A stretch of 64,000 nt of DNA from Tetrapisispora phaffii CBS 4417. Lineage: Eukaryota > Ascomycota > Saccharomycetes > Saccharomycetales > Saccharomycetaceae. Numbering within the stretch: position 1 is the first letter of the stretch; the number at the start of each line of letters is the position of its first letter. This document shows positions 1-8,728 of this stretch, piece after piece. The translations under genes were made by a program, and so were the position numbers. Under the pieces are notes generated by a model. That model did not search any database. It was not told the origin of the DNA and saw only the letters and a list, made by a program, of their open reading frames with translations. The stretch covers positions 310,001 through 374,000 of the forward strand of contig NC_016529.1 of NCBI RefSeq assembly GCF_000236905.1, in the 5' to 3' direction.

Positions 1-803
1 CCGAGCGCACCAGTGGCTCCTAATAATACATGGAATCTACCATCATCCTGAGGAAGCCGAGGGTCCAAGTTCTTTGCATTTTCTCTTTTTGCTATATTTA
101 CCACACCTTTCTGCAAACCAGCTGAGTCAACATCTAACGACAAAGAATCTAACTGTTGAGCAGGTATATCACTTTGAAAAAGTAGTGGTGATCTAATTCC
201 TTGGGATGATACAACGCTGGCACTCCTACATAAAGATTCTGCAAAAACTGGAGTAGATGCTGAATTTGAAGTAGGTGGTTCGTTAGGCTTCATGATAATA
301 CTTTTAGGCATTAGATTTGTTGGTTCTCTACTATTTGATGTACGTGAAGAGGTTAATCCAGAACACACTGGAGTCGGTTGCATAATCTGGGATTTTATCT
401 CCGGTATAGGATTCTTTTCAGTCATTTGTGATAATGGACTTATAGCTCTGACTACTTTTTTATCTATCAATAAATTACTTTCATTAGTTCTCATATTGGA
501 TGTTTTATCGTCGGAAAATGTTACAGTGGGTGCTCTTTTAATACCTTCCACTGGAGAACTAAAAATAGTTGATCCTGTTAAGCTTGTTTTGTTTATTATA
601 GGTATCGTATTTTGCTGATTACCAATGATAGGAGATTTTTCTCTGCGAGATGGAGATTGTTTGTTATCTAAAATTCCATTATTGATGACACTTGAAGTTC
701 CTAAACCATTGTGAATCTTTTCTTTCTTTTTATCTTCTGGAACACCAACTGAAAATGCAGGGTGTGTTATGTTACTATCTCCATTATTCGAAGGTTTTGA
801 CAT
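1..803 (-). CDS. SIS2: Sis2/Hal3-Vhs3 family protein, N-terminal part (cut by left edge)
   Basis: This is the N-terminal 267 codons of a regulator of the Ppz1 phosphatase that, in yeasts, also forms part of the heterotrimeric phosphopantothenoylcysteine decarboxylase of coenzyme A synthesis. The visible part starts at an ATG (803-801) and is a low-complexity Ser/Asn/Pro-rich extension typical of the family, with the conserved-looking patch RAPTVTFSDD. It ends by entering the flavodoxin-like core: DPRLPQDDGRFHVLLGATGA, the family's signature entry motif. The catalytic core and acidic tail lie outside the window. S. cerevisiae has two copies, SIS2 (YKR072C) and VHS3 (YOR054C); gene order with NOB1 and AIM29 fits either, so the symbol stands for the pair. 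The family assignment is firm; the choice of paralogue is not. Confidence 0.85.
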   Translation of the reverse strand, partial: MSKPSNNGDSNITHPAFSVGVPEDKKKEKIHNGLGTSSVINNGILDNKQSPSRREKSPIIGNQQNTIPIINKTSLTGSTIFSSPVEGIKRAPTVTFSDDKTSNMRTNESNLLIDKKVVRAISPLSQMTEKNPIPEIKSQIMQPTPVCSGLTSSRTSNSREPTNLMPKSIIMKPNEPPTSNSASTPVFAESLCRSASVVSSQGIRSPLLFQSDIPAQQLDSLSLDVDSAGLQKGVVNIAKRENAKNLDPRLPQDDGRFHVLLGATGAL

Positions 804-1588
804 TATGCTAACCTTCGTATTGTGATGGTCCCAACGAAATAAATATTTCTAAATTACTAAAGTATTTTCCACAACGATTTTAACTAAAATTCAAAGTGTA
901 ATTAATCTTCAACCTAAATCGAAATAGATGGAAAAAACGTGCTAGTTGATTCTAATTCCTCTTGTTCTTCTTCGTATGTATCGTAGTTCAGTTGCAACCT
1001 ATAATTACTCTATTAAATTTAACTACTTCGACTAAGATTACTGTATATTTGTATTTATCATGATTTTTATATATTTTTCTTCATTATTAAGAAAACTTAA
1101 AATTTTAAAAATTGATGCCAAAATATTTTTGAAACTCAAAGACATATCAACTGGCACACAAGCTCAACAAAGAACCTCTCATTAGAAAGATAGTTATTGG
1201 CTTAAATGTTATTAATTGGTTTTATATATTTAATATGATATATATTTGTGAGTATTTAGATATGTATGTTAGCGGGTATTAAAAAACTGTGCTTGGACGG
1301 ATTGTATCGAAAACCTATTGGTTGTGAATGATGATAAGAACTCTAGTCTGAATCAGTTAACAGCAACCAACTTCTTATTATATATGGATACTATATCTTA
1401 TGTCTTACTTTTTCAGTGAACGAGTAATGTAATTAAAAATCTTTTCTTATGATATAAAAGTTACGTATTTATGTGTGTGTGTATATATATCTGTCAGTGA
1501 ATTTTTTATGAAAACATTAATATTTGATAACTTCAATGATATAAAATGAGATGCATCATGCATAATTCTACTCCTCTTAAAATTACGA
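804..1588. other. Intergenic: SIS2 upstream region / NOB1 downstream region
   Basis: No credible gene. The stretch is AT-rich with short alternating TA/TG runs (around 1470-1490). It must hold the promoter of the leftward SIS2/VHS3 gene and the 3' end signals of NOB1. I see no RNA gene in it. Confidence 0.6.
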
Positions 1589-2995
1589 TTATTTCTTTTT
1601 ATTGTTACTGTTAACGTATCTACTCCTTCCGACTTTAACTGAATGATGTTTTAAACCTGAAATAGCGAATGGTGACATATAATTATCAGCGGAACCACCG
1701 CCTATCCAGTTTTCTAAAACTTTTTCATTGTGTCTTCTTGTCCAATCTTCTTGTTTCATTAGTTTTTCGTATTCTTTTTGGTCTTCTCTAATTACATAGC
1801 CGTCAGTTTGTGGCTTGGAGTGTACATAACCTTTCTTACCATATTTTTTTTGAGAATTCTTAGATAATGGGCTAGCGATAGAATACCTAACACCTCTATT
1901 GCTCCATTGAAAGTTACGTTTCAAATGAGGTGTAATATTACCAGTTTTAGAATCAACAGAAACGGCACATCTAAGCAAGGTACCTTGACCACCACATGAT
2001 GGACAAAAATGAAGAGGTTTGCCATCCTTTGGCATAGGGAACATCCTGAAACAAGCATGACATCTTGACATATAGTTACGTAGTCTCTTGATCTTTAAAC
2101 CTGACATGAAGTTCATCAAGTTCAAGTTCATTTGTAAAGCTACATTCTGAATTGCAAAGTCACCTGTCGCTAAAGCAACTTGATTGCCCGGTAAATTTAA
2201 AGCAATATTCTTCTCAGCTTCAGTAGCTTCGACACCACGAGAACCTTCTGTATCAGCACCACTGTCTTTTATTATAGTTTTTGTCAAGTTATCTGGAGTA
2301 ATCCATTCACCGTCATCTTCATCTTCAAGGGTATTTTCATTTAACTGTTCCGAACTATCCAGGTTTTCTTGTGTAGCTTCATTCTTAGCCTCTTCATCTT
2401 CCTCCTTCAATAAACGTTCACTTACGCTTTCACTTTCTCCTGTTTCTAGAGTAGCAGTAGCTTCTTCTGTCGCTCTGGCAGCAGCTTCAGCTTCTCTTTT
2501 AGCTCTTTGCTTTTTACCACCTCTTCTTCTGTTCTTCTTTTTGGCTACAGGTACTTCAGTATCTGAATTTTCAATGGCATTCTCTGTTTCATTAGTAGCA
2601 TCTTTTTGTTCTTCAGTGGATGGAACGTTTAGATCATCACCAGGTTGTTTTCTCAATCTCCAGTCACCTTCATTTAATTCAACCTCTAAGTCATAAGATA
2701 GTGCTAGTATATGAATATCATTTGCACTCAAAACTGAGAAATCACCAGTTAGTTTTGCAAATTTGCTTATTCTTTCTATAGACTCTTGACTTGGATGTCT
2801 CAATTCGATAGAACCAAGGCTTTGCCAAATTTCTAAATTCTTTCTAGCTCTTTCATCTTTAATTTCATTAAAAACAGTTGGGGTAGTGTAGAAAGCTTGA
2901 GCAAACCCTTGATAATGAGAATATGGGTGTGTAATCAGTGGAGTAGCATCAAGTACTAAAGCCTTGACATGAGCAGTCGATGATTCTTTGCTCAT
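1589..2995 (-). CDS. NOB1: Nob1, PIN-domain endonuclease of 20S pre-rRNA
   Basis: Nob1 makes the cut at site D that turns 20S pre-rRNA into mature 18S rRNA in late cytoplasmic pre-40S particles. The 468-residue product is close to the S. cerevisiae protein (about 459, from memory). An N-terminal PIN domain (residues 9-115) shows the acidic catalytic positions D16 in LDATPLI and E44 in FNEIKDE, followed by SVLSANDIHILAL. A long charged linker (130-270) contains a basic run KKKNRRRGGKKQRAKR. A zinc ribbon follows: CHACFRMFPMP ... FCPSCGGQGT (about 310-335), and the basic C-terminal tail is also typical. The start is the ATG at 2995. It is the equivalent of YOR056C and sits beside SIS2/VHS3 as in S. 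cerevisiae. The upstream region carries PAC and RRPE elements. Confidence 0.95.
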   Translation of the reverse strand: MSKESSTAHVKALVLDATPLITHPYSHYQGFAQAFYTTPTVFNEIKDERARKNLEIWQSLGSIELRHPSQESIERISKFAKLTGDFSVLSANDIHILALSYDLEVELNEGDWRLRKQPGDDLNVPSTEEQKDATNETENAIENSDTEVPVAKKKNRRRGGKKQRAKREAEAAARATEEATATLETGESESVSERLLKEEDEEAKNEATQENLDSSEQLNENTLEDEDDGEWITPDNLTKTIIKDSGADTEGSRGVEATEAEKNIALNLPGNQVALATGDFAIQNVALQMNLNLMNFMSGLKIKRLRNYMSRCHACFRMFPMPKDGKPLHFCPSCGGQGTLLRCAVSVDSKTGNITPHLKRNFQWSNRGVRYSIASPLSKNSQKKYGKKGYVHSKPQTDGYVIREDQKEYEKLMKQEDWTRRHNEKVLENWIGGGSADNYMSPFAISGLKHHSVKVGRSRYVNSNNKKK

Positions 2996-3226
2996 TTTTA
3001 TCTCTATGTCTATTAAACGTTTGAAAAATAAAAATAAAATTACAAAGTAGAGAAGACTCTTTGGTGTATAATTTTTTACATTAACTTAACAAATGCAACT
3101 AGTAAATATATGGTCCTTAAAGAACATGCCTTCTAAAATAACTATATTCTGCGCAACCGTGTAAACTACAATCAATCAGCCATATTACAGTACAGAGTTC
3201 ATATTTCTTACAAGGTATTTCTTCAA

Positions 3227-3274
3227 AGCTCATCGCAAAATCAATAACATAAAATTTTTATCTGAAAAATTTCA
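3227..3274 (-). promoter_or_regulatory. PAC and RRPE motifs of the NOB1 promoter
   Basis: On the minus strand, 3236-3227 reads GCGATGAGCT, a full match to the PAC element. 3263-3274 reads TGAAAAATTTCA, an RRPE core. They lie 232-280 bases upstream of the NOB1 start. This pair is the known signature of ribosome-biogenesis genes (Dot6/Tod6 and Stb3 sites in S. cerevisiae), which suits NOB1. Confidence 0.75.
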
Positions 3275-3353
3275 ATGTGATGAGAGTACAAGAGAAACGT
3301 CAGGCTCAACTTGTGTGGAGGTACCGTCTGTTGGTTGGAAATCAGAGAACTCA

Positions 3354-3449
3354 TCCTTGTTAGCTCAGTTGGTAGAGCGTTCGGCTTTTAAACATCATGT
3401 TTAAACCAAGGATACCGAAATGTCAGGGGTTCGAGCCCCCTATGAGGAG
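3354..3449 (+). tRNA. tRNA-Lys (anticodon TTT) with a 23-nt intron
   Basis: The mature sequence is 73 nt once the intron at 3391-3413 is removed. The acceptor stem TCCTTGT pairs with ATGAGGA. The D arm is TTAGCTCAGTTGGTAGAGC (A box). The anticodon loop is CTTTTA|A with anticodon TTT, and the T arm AGGGGTTCGAGCCCCCT holds the B box. The intron interrupts the loop one base 3' of the anticodon, the canonical position. A T-run terminator follows at 3452-3460. S. cerevisiae tRNA-Lys(UUU) genes also carry an intron at this place. Confidence 0.96.
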
Positions 3450-3668
3450 TTCTTTTTTTTTGTTTTTTGATTCTATCACTAACGACAGCATCTTTAAAAC
3501 AGCAATGAGGTTTTACGTGAAAAATTCTTGATATATATTTTATTTAATACAAGTATGTCCATAGATACACACTTGTGACTTCGTTGTTTACCATCGTTGT
3601 TAATCATATATAAGCTCTAAGTTCGTTAAGATCATTAATAACAGGAAGAAACTTCAACTCACTGAACT

Positions 3669-4109
3669 ATGTCTGCCTCTCAAGATTTTGATATTGAAGA
3701 ACCATTGACTTCTTCTTCCAGGCCATTAACTAATGCCACTATTACTGTTAGAGTGATTAAATCTTTCCCATTTAGAAATGTTAAGAATCTCATTTTATCT
3801 AATTATGATTTGAAGACAAAGACGCCAAAAGATTTATTCGATGAGGTAACTAAACGTATTCAATCTGAAGCTTCATTTAGGCCATTCCGTACTATAACGT
3901 ATGACACTTTTAAAGTCTATACACATGCACATGGTTCCAAGACTGTTAATTTAGTGATAAACTTCGATCATGATGACGACTGGACATTAGACATTGAGAA
4001 TCCTAATAAAAAATTGTTTGAGTATGGTATTGAGAACGAAACTGAAATATCTTTTTATAAATTGAGTGATTATGTTGCATATAAAGCCAATCCTATTGAA
4101 AAATGGTAG
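3669..4109 (+). CDS. AIM29: Aim29-like UPF0538 family protein
   Basis: A small soluble 146-residue protein of the UPF0538 family (human C2orf76, yeast Aim29/YKR074W) of unknown biochemical role. Family hallmarks are visible: an N-terminal strand ATITVRVIKSFPFRNVKNL, a central FRPFRTITYDTFKVYTHAHG, and near the end GIENETEISFYKLSDYVAYK followed by NPIEKW, matching the family's ending NP(I/L)xxW. The fold looks ubiquitin-like (my inference from the strand pattern and the closing GI.xETEI.F element). The start is the ATG at 3669. Gene order (next to NOB1, before LPL1) mixes the chromosome XI and XV sister regions. In S. cerevisiae the name comes from a mitochondrial-inheritance screen. Confidence 0.85.
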   Translation: MSASQDFDIEEPLTSSSRPLTNATITVRVIKSFPFRNVKNLILSNYDLKTKTPKDLFDEVTKRIQSEASFRPFRTITYDTFKVYTHAHGSKTVNLVINFDHDDDWTLDIENPNKKLFEYGIENETEISFYKLSDYVAYKANPIEKW

Positions 4110-4239
4110 ACTGTTAAAGATAAGATACAGACAGAAAGGAAAAATAAAATATATTTACATTATAACTTTATATATTTATATGTAAAATTCCATTAATTAA
4201 ATTGCATTTTTAAAATCAGTTGGTGCTTTTATTAGAGTA

Positions 4240-5658
4240 TTAATGATTCATTAAATAAAAAACTATTTCCCCTGCTAATTCTACAGTGGCATAGCTATCG
4301 CGGCCTGTGCTTTCGAGACTAGATCTTGCAACTATCCCACCATGTGAATTCAGTGCCTTAATATAAACTGGGATTTTTATCCAAGTAAGCTGGTTTAAAT
4401 TAGAAATTATTTTCATTCTCTTGTCATCTAATGGTAAAGGTTCAAAGTTCCTAAGATAAGATATTTGGTTATCACTTGAACCTGGTTTCCAAAACGTAGA
4501 ATATTTTTCGATAAATTGTTCCCACGATACTTCTTTTGTTTTATTATCACTGTTAAGTAAATTACCAGTTATCTTTCCATTCGACGCCGAGTCTTGTTCA
4601 TCTGTCACTTCCTCCTCTTTGTCGTTTGCAATCAAAATGGATTCATAAGTACTTTCAATATAACTTCTTATGTTATCCTCTGATCCGATTTGTGATTGCA
4701 CATGTTTTGAAGCTATACCGCTTTCAATTATTTTTCTGTATTTCCTTGTCACCCAATATCTGTGAATTGTGGCTAAGGTATTTAAAGTCAACATTATTGG
4801 TAAAAATACTGTAAAGACAAGGATAACACGAAGTATAACTGTAAGGTTGTTTCGCAAATATTTATCAGTATCAAGGGTTGGTTTGTGTTTGTGTTGCATG
4901 TCAAGTTTGTTTAATTCAATAACGTTCGGTATTGAGTGGTTTTTAAATTTGATTGGTGGAAACGAATCTTCATAAACATATTGAACAGTGTTTCCAGTGC
5001 TTATGAATGGATCAATATCGGTGATAAATGAAGTATAGAATGCCACAGAACGATCATTTTTCACATTAGCAAACAAAAGCCTATGTTTGAAACGAGCTAG
5101 AGCTTCTATATATTCACCTTCTGATAATTTCTCCAGAAGAGTCTCAGAATCTCGTATAAACAGTTCTTTTCCTGATCTGCCCAATAGAGTACTCCCCACT
5201 GCAGTCATGATTGGCGCTGAGAATGTAATAAATTGAGTCTTGTTATAGAAAGCAACACCAATATGGGGTGTTGCCATTGTCATGAATAAATGTGGTTCAA
5301 TGTTCTCGAATATATTGATACAATCGGTATACATCTTACCGATTACAAATCTAGCAATTAATCCACCAAGCGAATATCCCACTACACTAATCTTAGTTAT
5401 ATGGGCACTTTCTGATTCAGCTTCTTTTTCATTATGATATTTGATATATTGACAAATTTCAATCAAAGTTCTGTATCCAATTATTTCAATACCATCTAAA
5501 GTTTTAAAAAGGGTGTTTTGCATTGGAGAATAATATATATAAGCGTCTCCATCATTGTCTTTGGCACTTAACTTCTTCTTAAACATTCTCTTTAATGAGT
5601 TCATGTGCTTAAAATTACCCCAAAGTCCGTGGATCAGCACAATCAAATGTTTCCCCAT
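4240..5658 (-). CDS. LPL1: Lpl1-like lipid-droplet phospholipase (alpha/beta hydrolase)
   Basis: A 472-residue serine hydrolase of the DUF676 (putative serine esterase) family, equivalent to S. cerevisiae YOR059C/Lpl1, a phospholipase reported on lipid droplets. The N-terminus has the first-strand motif LIVLIHGLWGN with the oxyanion HG. The nucleophile elbow is GYSLG with Ser96. LFMTMATPHIGVAFYN is a conserved family block. The aspartate and histidine of the triad are probably in SFITDIDPFIS and further on, but I cannot fix them. One hydrophobic stretch near residues 272-292 (VILRVILVFTVFLPIML) could be a membrane hairpin or anchor. A charged linker follows, then a conserved C-terminal tail ending in LAGEIVFYLMNH. 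The start is the ATG at 5658. Confidence 0.9.
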   Translation of the reverse strand: MGKHLIVLIHGLWGNFKHMNSLKRMFKKKLSAKDNDGDAYIYYSPMQNTLFKTLDGIEIIGYRTLIEICQYIKYHNEKEAESESAHITKISVVGYSLGGLIARFVIGKMYTDCINIFENIEPHLFMTMATPHIGVAFYNKTQFITFSAPIMTAVGSTLLGRSGKELFIRDSETLLEKLSEGEYIEALARFKHRLLFANVKNDRSVAFYTSFITDIDPFISTGNTVQYVYEDSFPPIKFKNHSIPNVIELNKLDMQHKHKPTLDTDKYLRNNLTVILRVILVFTVFLPIMLTLNTLATIHRYWVTRKYRKIIESGIASKHVQSQIGSEDNIRSYIESTYESILIANDKEEEVTDEQDSASNGKITGNLLNSDNKTKEVSWEQFIEKYSTFWKPGSSDNQISYLRNFEPLPLDDKRMKIISNLNQLTWIKIPVYIKALNSHGGIVARSSLESTGRDSYATVELAGEIVFYLMNH

Positions 5659-6133
5659 TTCTTCTTTTTTGGTCTGATTTTATCTTATAAATGATGAGCT
5701 TGTATATGGTATAACTGTATAATTCTGGATGAAGTATCTTTATTGAGATCATTCATTGAATTCATAGCAGTAGTTCATATGTTATCATATCAAGATTTTA
5801 TGAGTTACATATATATATATGTAGTAGTAATGTTAGAAATAAGTTTTTAAAAAAATACCGACGCCTTAAGGGATTGTTAATTAAGGTCAGCTAACCTTAA
5901 TTAAACGATATTAACGTTTGAAAAGACATAAATATTTAATTATGTGCATTTAACCAATATACTAAAGTATTAATATCTGCTGTAATTTACCAGTGTTTAA
6001 CTCTGTCTTGAGTGGCTAGTATTTTCTTTTATTTATTCATATTACTTAATATTATAAAATTAGATGCGTCTGTTATATGTGGGGAAATGCATTGTTGTTT
6101 ACCGATTGAACTACAGTGTATAGTGATTTCATG
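5659..6133. other. Intergenic: LPL1 promoter and 3' end of the next gene
   Basis: AT-rich, with a short (TA)n run at about 5809-5820. No gene seen. Two leftward genes flank it, so it should contain the LPL1 promoter and the polyadenylation region of the YKR075C/YOR062C-like gene. Confidence 0.5.
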
Positions 6134-6796
6134 TCAGTATTGTTTATAGTCATTTATCATTACTCTAAAATCGTAATGGTTACCTTTGCTATAAATGTAT
6201 CTTCTTAATACCGTATCCTTGAATTGCAAGTTTTTATTACATGAATTATTATTTGACGACGTAGAACTTGCGACGCTAGTTGATCTTGAAAGGTGATCAT
6301 TGCATTCTAGGAAATCGTTATTTGTCATTGGTGACATTCGTTTATCATATATATCATCGTTAGGGGATTCTGACTTATTAGGAGCAATGTTGATATCTAT
6401 GTATTTAAAATCAGATAATGCCAAATCTGGTCCATACAATACCGTGATATCAGAATCTTTCTTCCAATTGATATCTAACGGATCCACCTTATCCTTTCTA
6501 TTGAACAGTTTCATTGACCATTTTCTAAAGACACAGTTTATTAGTCTTTTCAAATAAATTGTGTAATCTAGCGGATCATCACTAGAACAGGATGGTAATC
6601 TGATCTTTTCATTGTAAATGTTTGACTTATATGTGTTTAATACATTGAAGTACTTTGCATACGTTAAATTATAATCAATGTTTTCTGGGGAATACGTGAA
6701 ATAATCGATTGCTTGTTTCTCATAATTATTGAAATTATCAAAAAATATTATATTATCTTTTGTTAAAGCTAAATCATCTAAAGACTCATGTAACAT
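6134..6796 (-). CDS. Reg1-related protein of the YKR075C/YOR062C type
   Basis: A 220-residue protein that I place with the S. cerevisiae pair YKR075C/YOR062C, which resemble the Glc7 (PP1) regulatory subunit Reg1 and have no settled role. Two features support this. The segment RKWSMKLFNRKDKVDPLDIN followed by WKKDSDITVLYGPDL resembles the conserved block near the N-terminus of Reg1 relatives. KNLQFKDTV near residue 190 fits the PP1-docking pattern (K/R)x(V/I/L)xF. A Ser/Asn-rich spacer precedes it. The position immediately upstream of RPL3 is the same as YOR062C in S. cerevisiae. It is shorter than its relatives there (about 270-310 residues, from memory). The start is the ATG at 6796. The family call rests on motif memory and synteny, not on an alignment. 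Confidence 0.6.
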   Translation of the reverse strand: MLHESLDDLALTKDNIIFFDNFNNYEKQAIDYFTYSPENIDYNLTYAKYFNVLNTYKSNIYNEKIRLPSCSSDDPLDYTIYLKRLINCVFRKWSMKLFNRKDKVDPLDINWKKDSDITVLYGPDLALSDFKYIDINIAPNKSESPNDDIYDKRMSPMTNNDFLECNDHLSRSTSVASSTSSNNNSCNKNLQFKDTVLRRYIYSKGNHYDFRVMINDYKQY

Positions 6797-8480
6797 TATT
6801 GTATTGTTCTATTATTTATTAATATGTGGATACTATAGTAGAAATATATTTAATACATAAAATTATATTAATTACTGACATTTTTAAAGATGACTATAGT
6901 GATTACAAGACAGACGAAGATATGAGTATAAGGACATATTTATATATGTCTTTATTTATCAATGTATTTAATGTTTGCAAATTTAAAGTTGTGAATAAAC
7001 CACTAATAACGATGTATACATGCCTCTGGGCGTTAGCAACTTAGTTGTTGTTGTTTAGCTAACTAAAAATGCTAGAATTGCATAAATACGAGAGCATTAG
7101 AAACTTATTTTAACGAGCCTAAAAGAGATAACCCATAGAACCTTAATTAAATGCACATTAAGCAACGTACGATATAAAATAAAGATGACAGCATTTTATT
7201 TTTCATTACAGTTCCATACTCCTAATGGCATGGCAACATTGTAATATTTTATCCCTCTCATCTTGCGATGCTTAAAGATACATATATTTGTTTATTTATT
7301 CTACTACTTTGCGACGTTTAGCAGCATTGAATTCTGTCGGAGTGCCGTGATTTTGACTCAACAGTATCTGGGGTAATGTCGATTATTACCAGAAATGGTA
7401 GAAATACGACATATAAGAAGAGGATTGTATAGGCCTATCTCCTTGTGTAAACAAGTTATGAAACACATATAAAAATTCGAAAGATGGAATAAGAAATTCA
7501 CATTATTGCAATACTTACGTTTTAATAAACTGTATTAAAAAGAGTATTACGAGTCTTGGCCATGGCTCGATCCCTGTCCTCTTCTAGAAAAATAAAGCAT
7601 TTCGTATTCTCTTAAACTTTCGAAAGATAGCTACTTGCAAGAGTCGCAAGAAATTACATTGAGTATTACAACAAGGACTTAGTGTTGTTGTAATACTGTA
7701 TACGTACGTGTTCATCAATGTCTCTTTAGTTGTACTAATCGTATTATATAAATTTAAGAATATGTGTAATGGTTCATTATTTTTTCAGTACAAAGTAGTA
7801 TCCATATGAAAACTAACGAAGTGACCTCCTAGAATAGTCAAATAAGTTAAAACCGAGAACTCCCAAAAGGGGTAATAATCACTGTGGGTGACATAGATCT
7901 ATATATATACATCACAATAATAACAAGATGAGTGCAGTAAATAGTTGAAGTTCATAGAAGCTCAAGATAATTTTCTAGGAGTTTTCTAGGAACCCTCTTC
8001 TTGTTTAAAACAAGGTCCTTTATACAAAGAAACTATATTAGTTTTAGTAGAAAAGAGGGTTGAATATCTGACCATGTCATAAATTGCGAACTGTTGCAAA
8101 CTTGTATGATCTCTGCCTTGTAATGGTAATTGATTACTAGGTAGTATTGGTTTTCGATGTCGTGAGGCTGTTGTAATACGGTGGTTTAGAGACACTTGTT
8201 TACTTGAATTGCTATAGACGACGTGTCCTCATTCATCCAAGTAGCGTGAGCCTTGTTATGTTGTGTTGCATACGCACGTTAATGGACAAAGGTTAGGCCT
8301 TCAAGGTATATTTTTAATAAAACAGTCACTTGAAATTATTCATTTTCATATTTTTATTATATTTTTACCTGTTTAGGAAACAACGCGCGTTTTTTCTTGA
8401 TAATTGGTTTTGTTTTTAGAAAAACATCAAAAATAAACGTTTGTTTTGTGATGGACGGTGATTTTGTTCGTTGTTGATGA
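6797..8480. other. Gene-free stretch of 1.7 kb upstream of RPL3 promoter
   Basis: Unusually long for this compact genome. No convincing coding frame in six frames; the largest (7986-8195, minus) has no recognisable content. It contains a 13-bp inverted repeat (7662-7697), three copies of TGTTGTAATAC in both orientations (7673 leftward, 7686 and 8170 rightward), and a B-box-like GGCTCGATCCC at 7564-7574 without a matching A box. Possible explanations are decayed Ty3-like LTR ends or the remains of a gene lost after genome duplication; CKA2 lies near here in S. cerevisiae. None is proven. Confidence 0.4.
7662..7697. repeat. 13-bp perfect inverted repeat with 10-nt loop
   Basis: The left arm AGTATTACAACAA (7662-7674) and the right arm TTGTTGTAATACT (7685-7697) are exact reverse complements around GGACTTAGTG. 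The arms read outward as TGTTGTAATACT, which is like the terminal sequence of Ty3/sigma-type LTRs, so this could be two divergent LTR ends. It could equally be a structured RNA element or chance. Confidence 0.8.
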
Positions 8481-8728
8481 TAGGCTCACCTTTTTCCCAT
8501 ACATAATTTTTCACTTTTGATTTTTCGATACCTCATCGAAAAATTTTATGGAATTTATTCACTAACTCAATTGGCTTCACACATAATTCTACTAAGGTGA
8601 ATTCATATATATTTATATATATATATAAGAACTTATATTTATATATATATTTATTAAAAGATCATTCGTTTTTTAGTTGTCTTCGTCAATCACAGACCCC
8701 CACAACATTAACGAGAATTTAATCAAAA
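8481..8728 (+). promoter_or_regulatory. RPL3 promoter
   Basis: It contains CCCATACAT (8496-8504), a partial Rap1-type core; T-rich blocks; and CTCATCG fused to GAAAAATTTT (8532-8547), which on the minus strand is a PAC core next to an RRPE-like core. These overlap an imperfect hairpin TTTTTCGAT-acctc-ATCGAAAAA (8521-8543). A long TA-rich tract at 8606-8652 probably includes the TATA/initiation region. In S. cerevisiae RPL3 (TCM1) is also atypical among ribosomal protein genes and, from memory, depends on Abf1; I found no clean Abf1 site here. Confidence 0.5.

Noticed and set aside
2184..2696. 170-codon frame opposite NOB1
   Set aside because: A shadow of the charged, biased NOB1 linker in the antisense frame; the Ser-rich translation is an artefact.
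7564..7574. GGCTCGATCCC as the B box of a Pol III gene
   Set aside because: No A box at a suitable distance, no cloverleaf, and no T-run terminator directly after.
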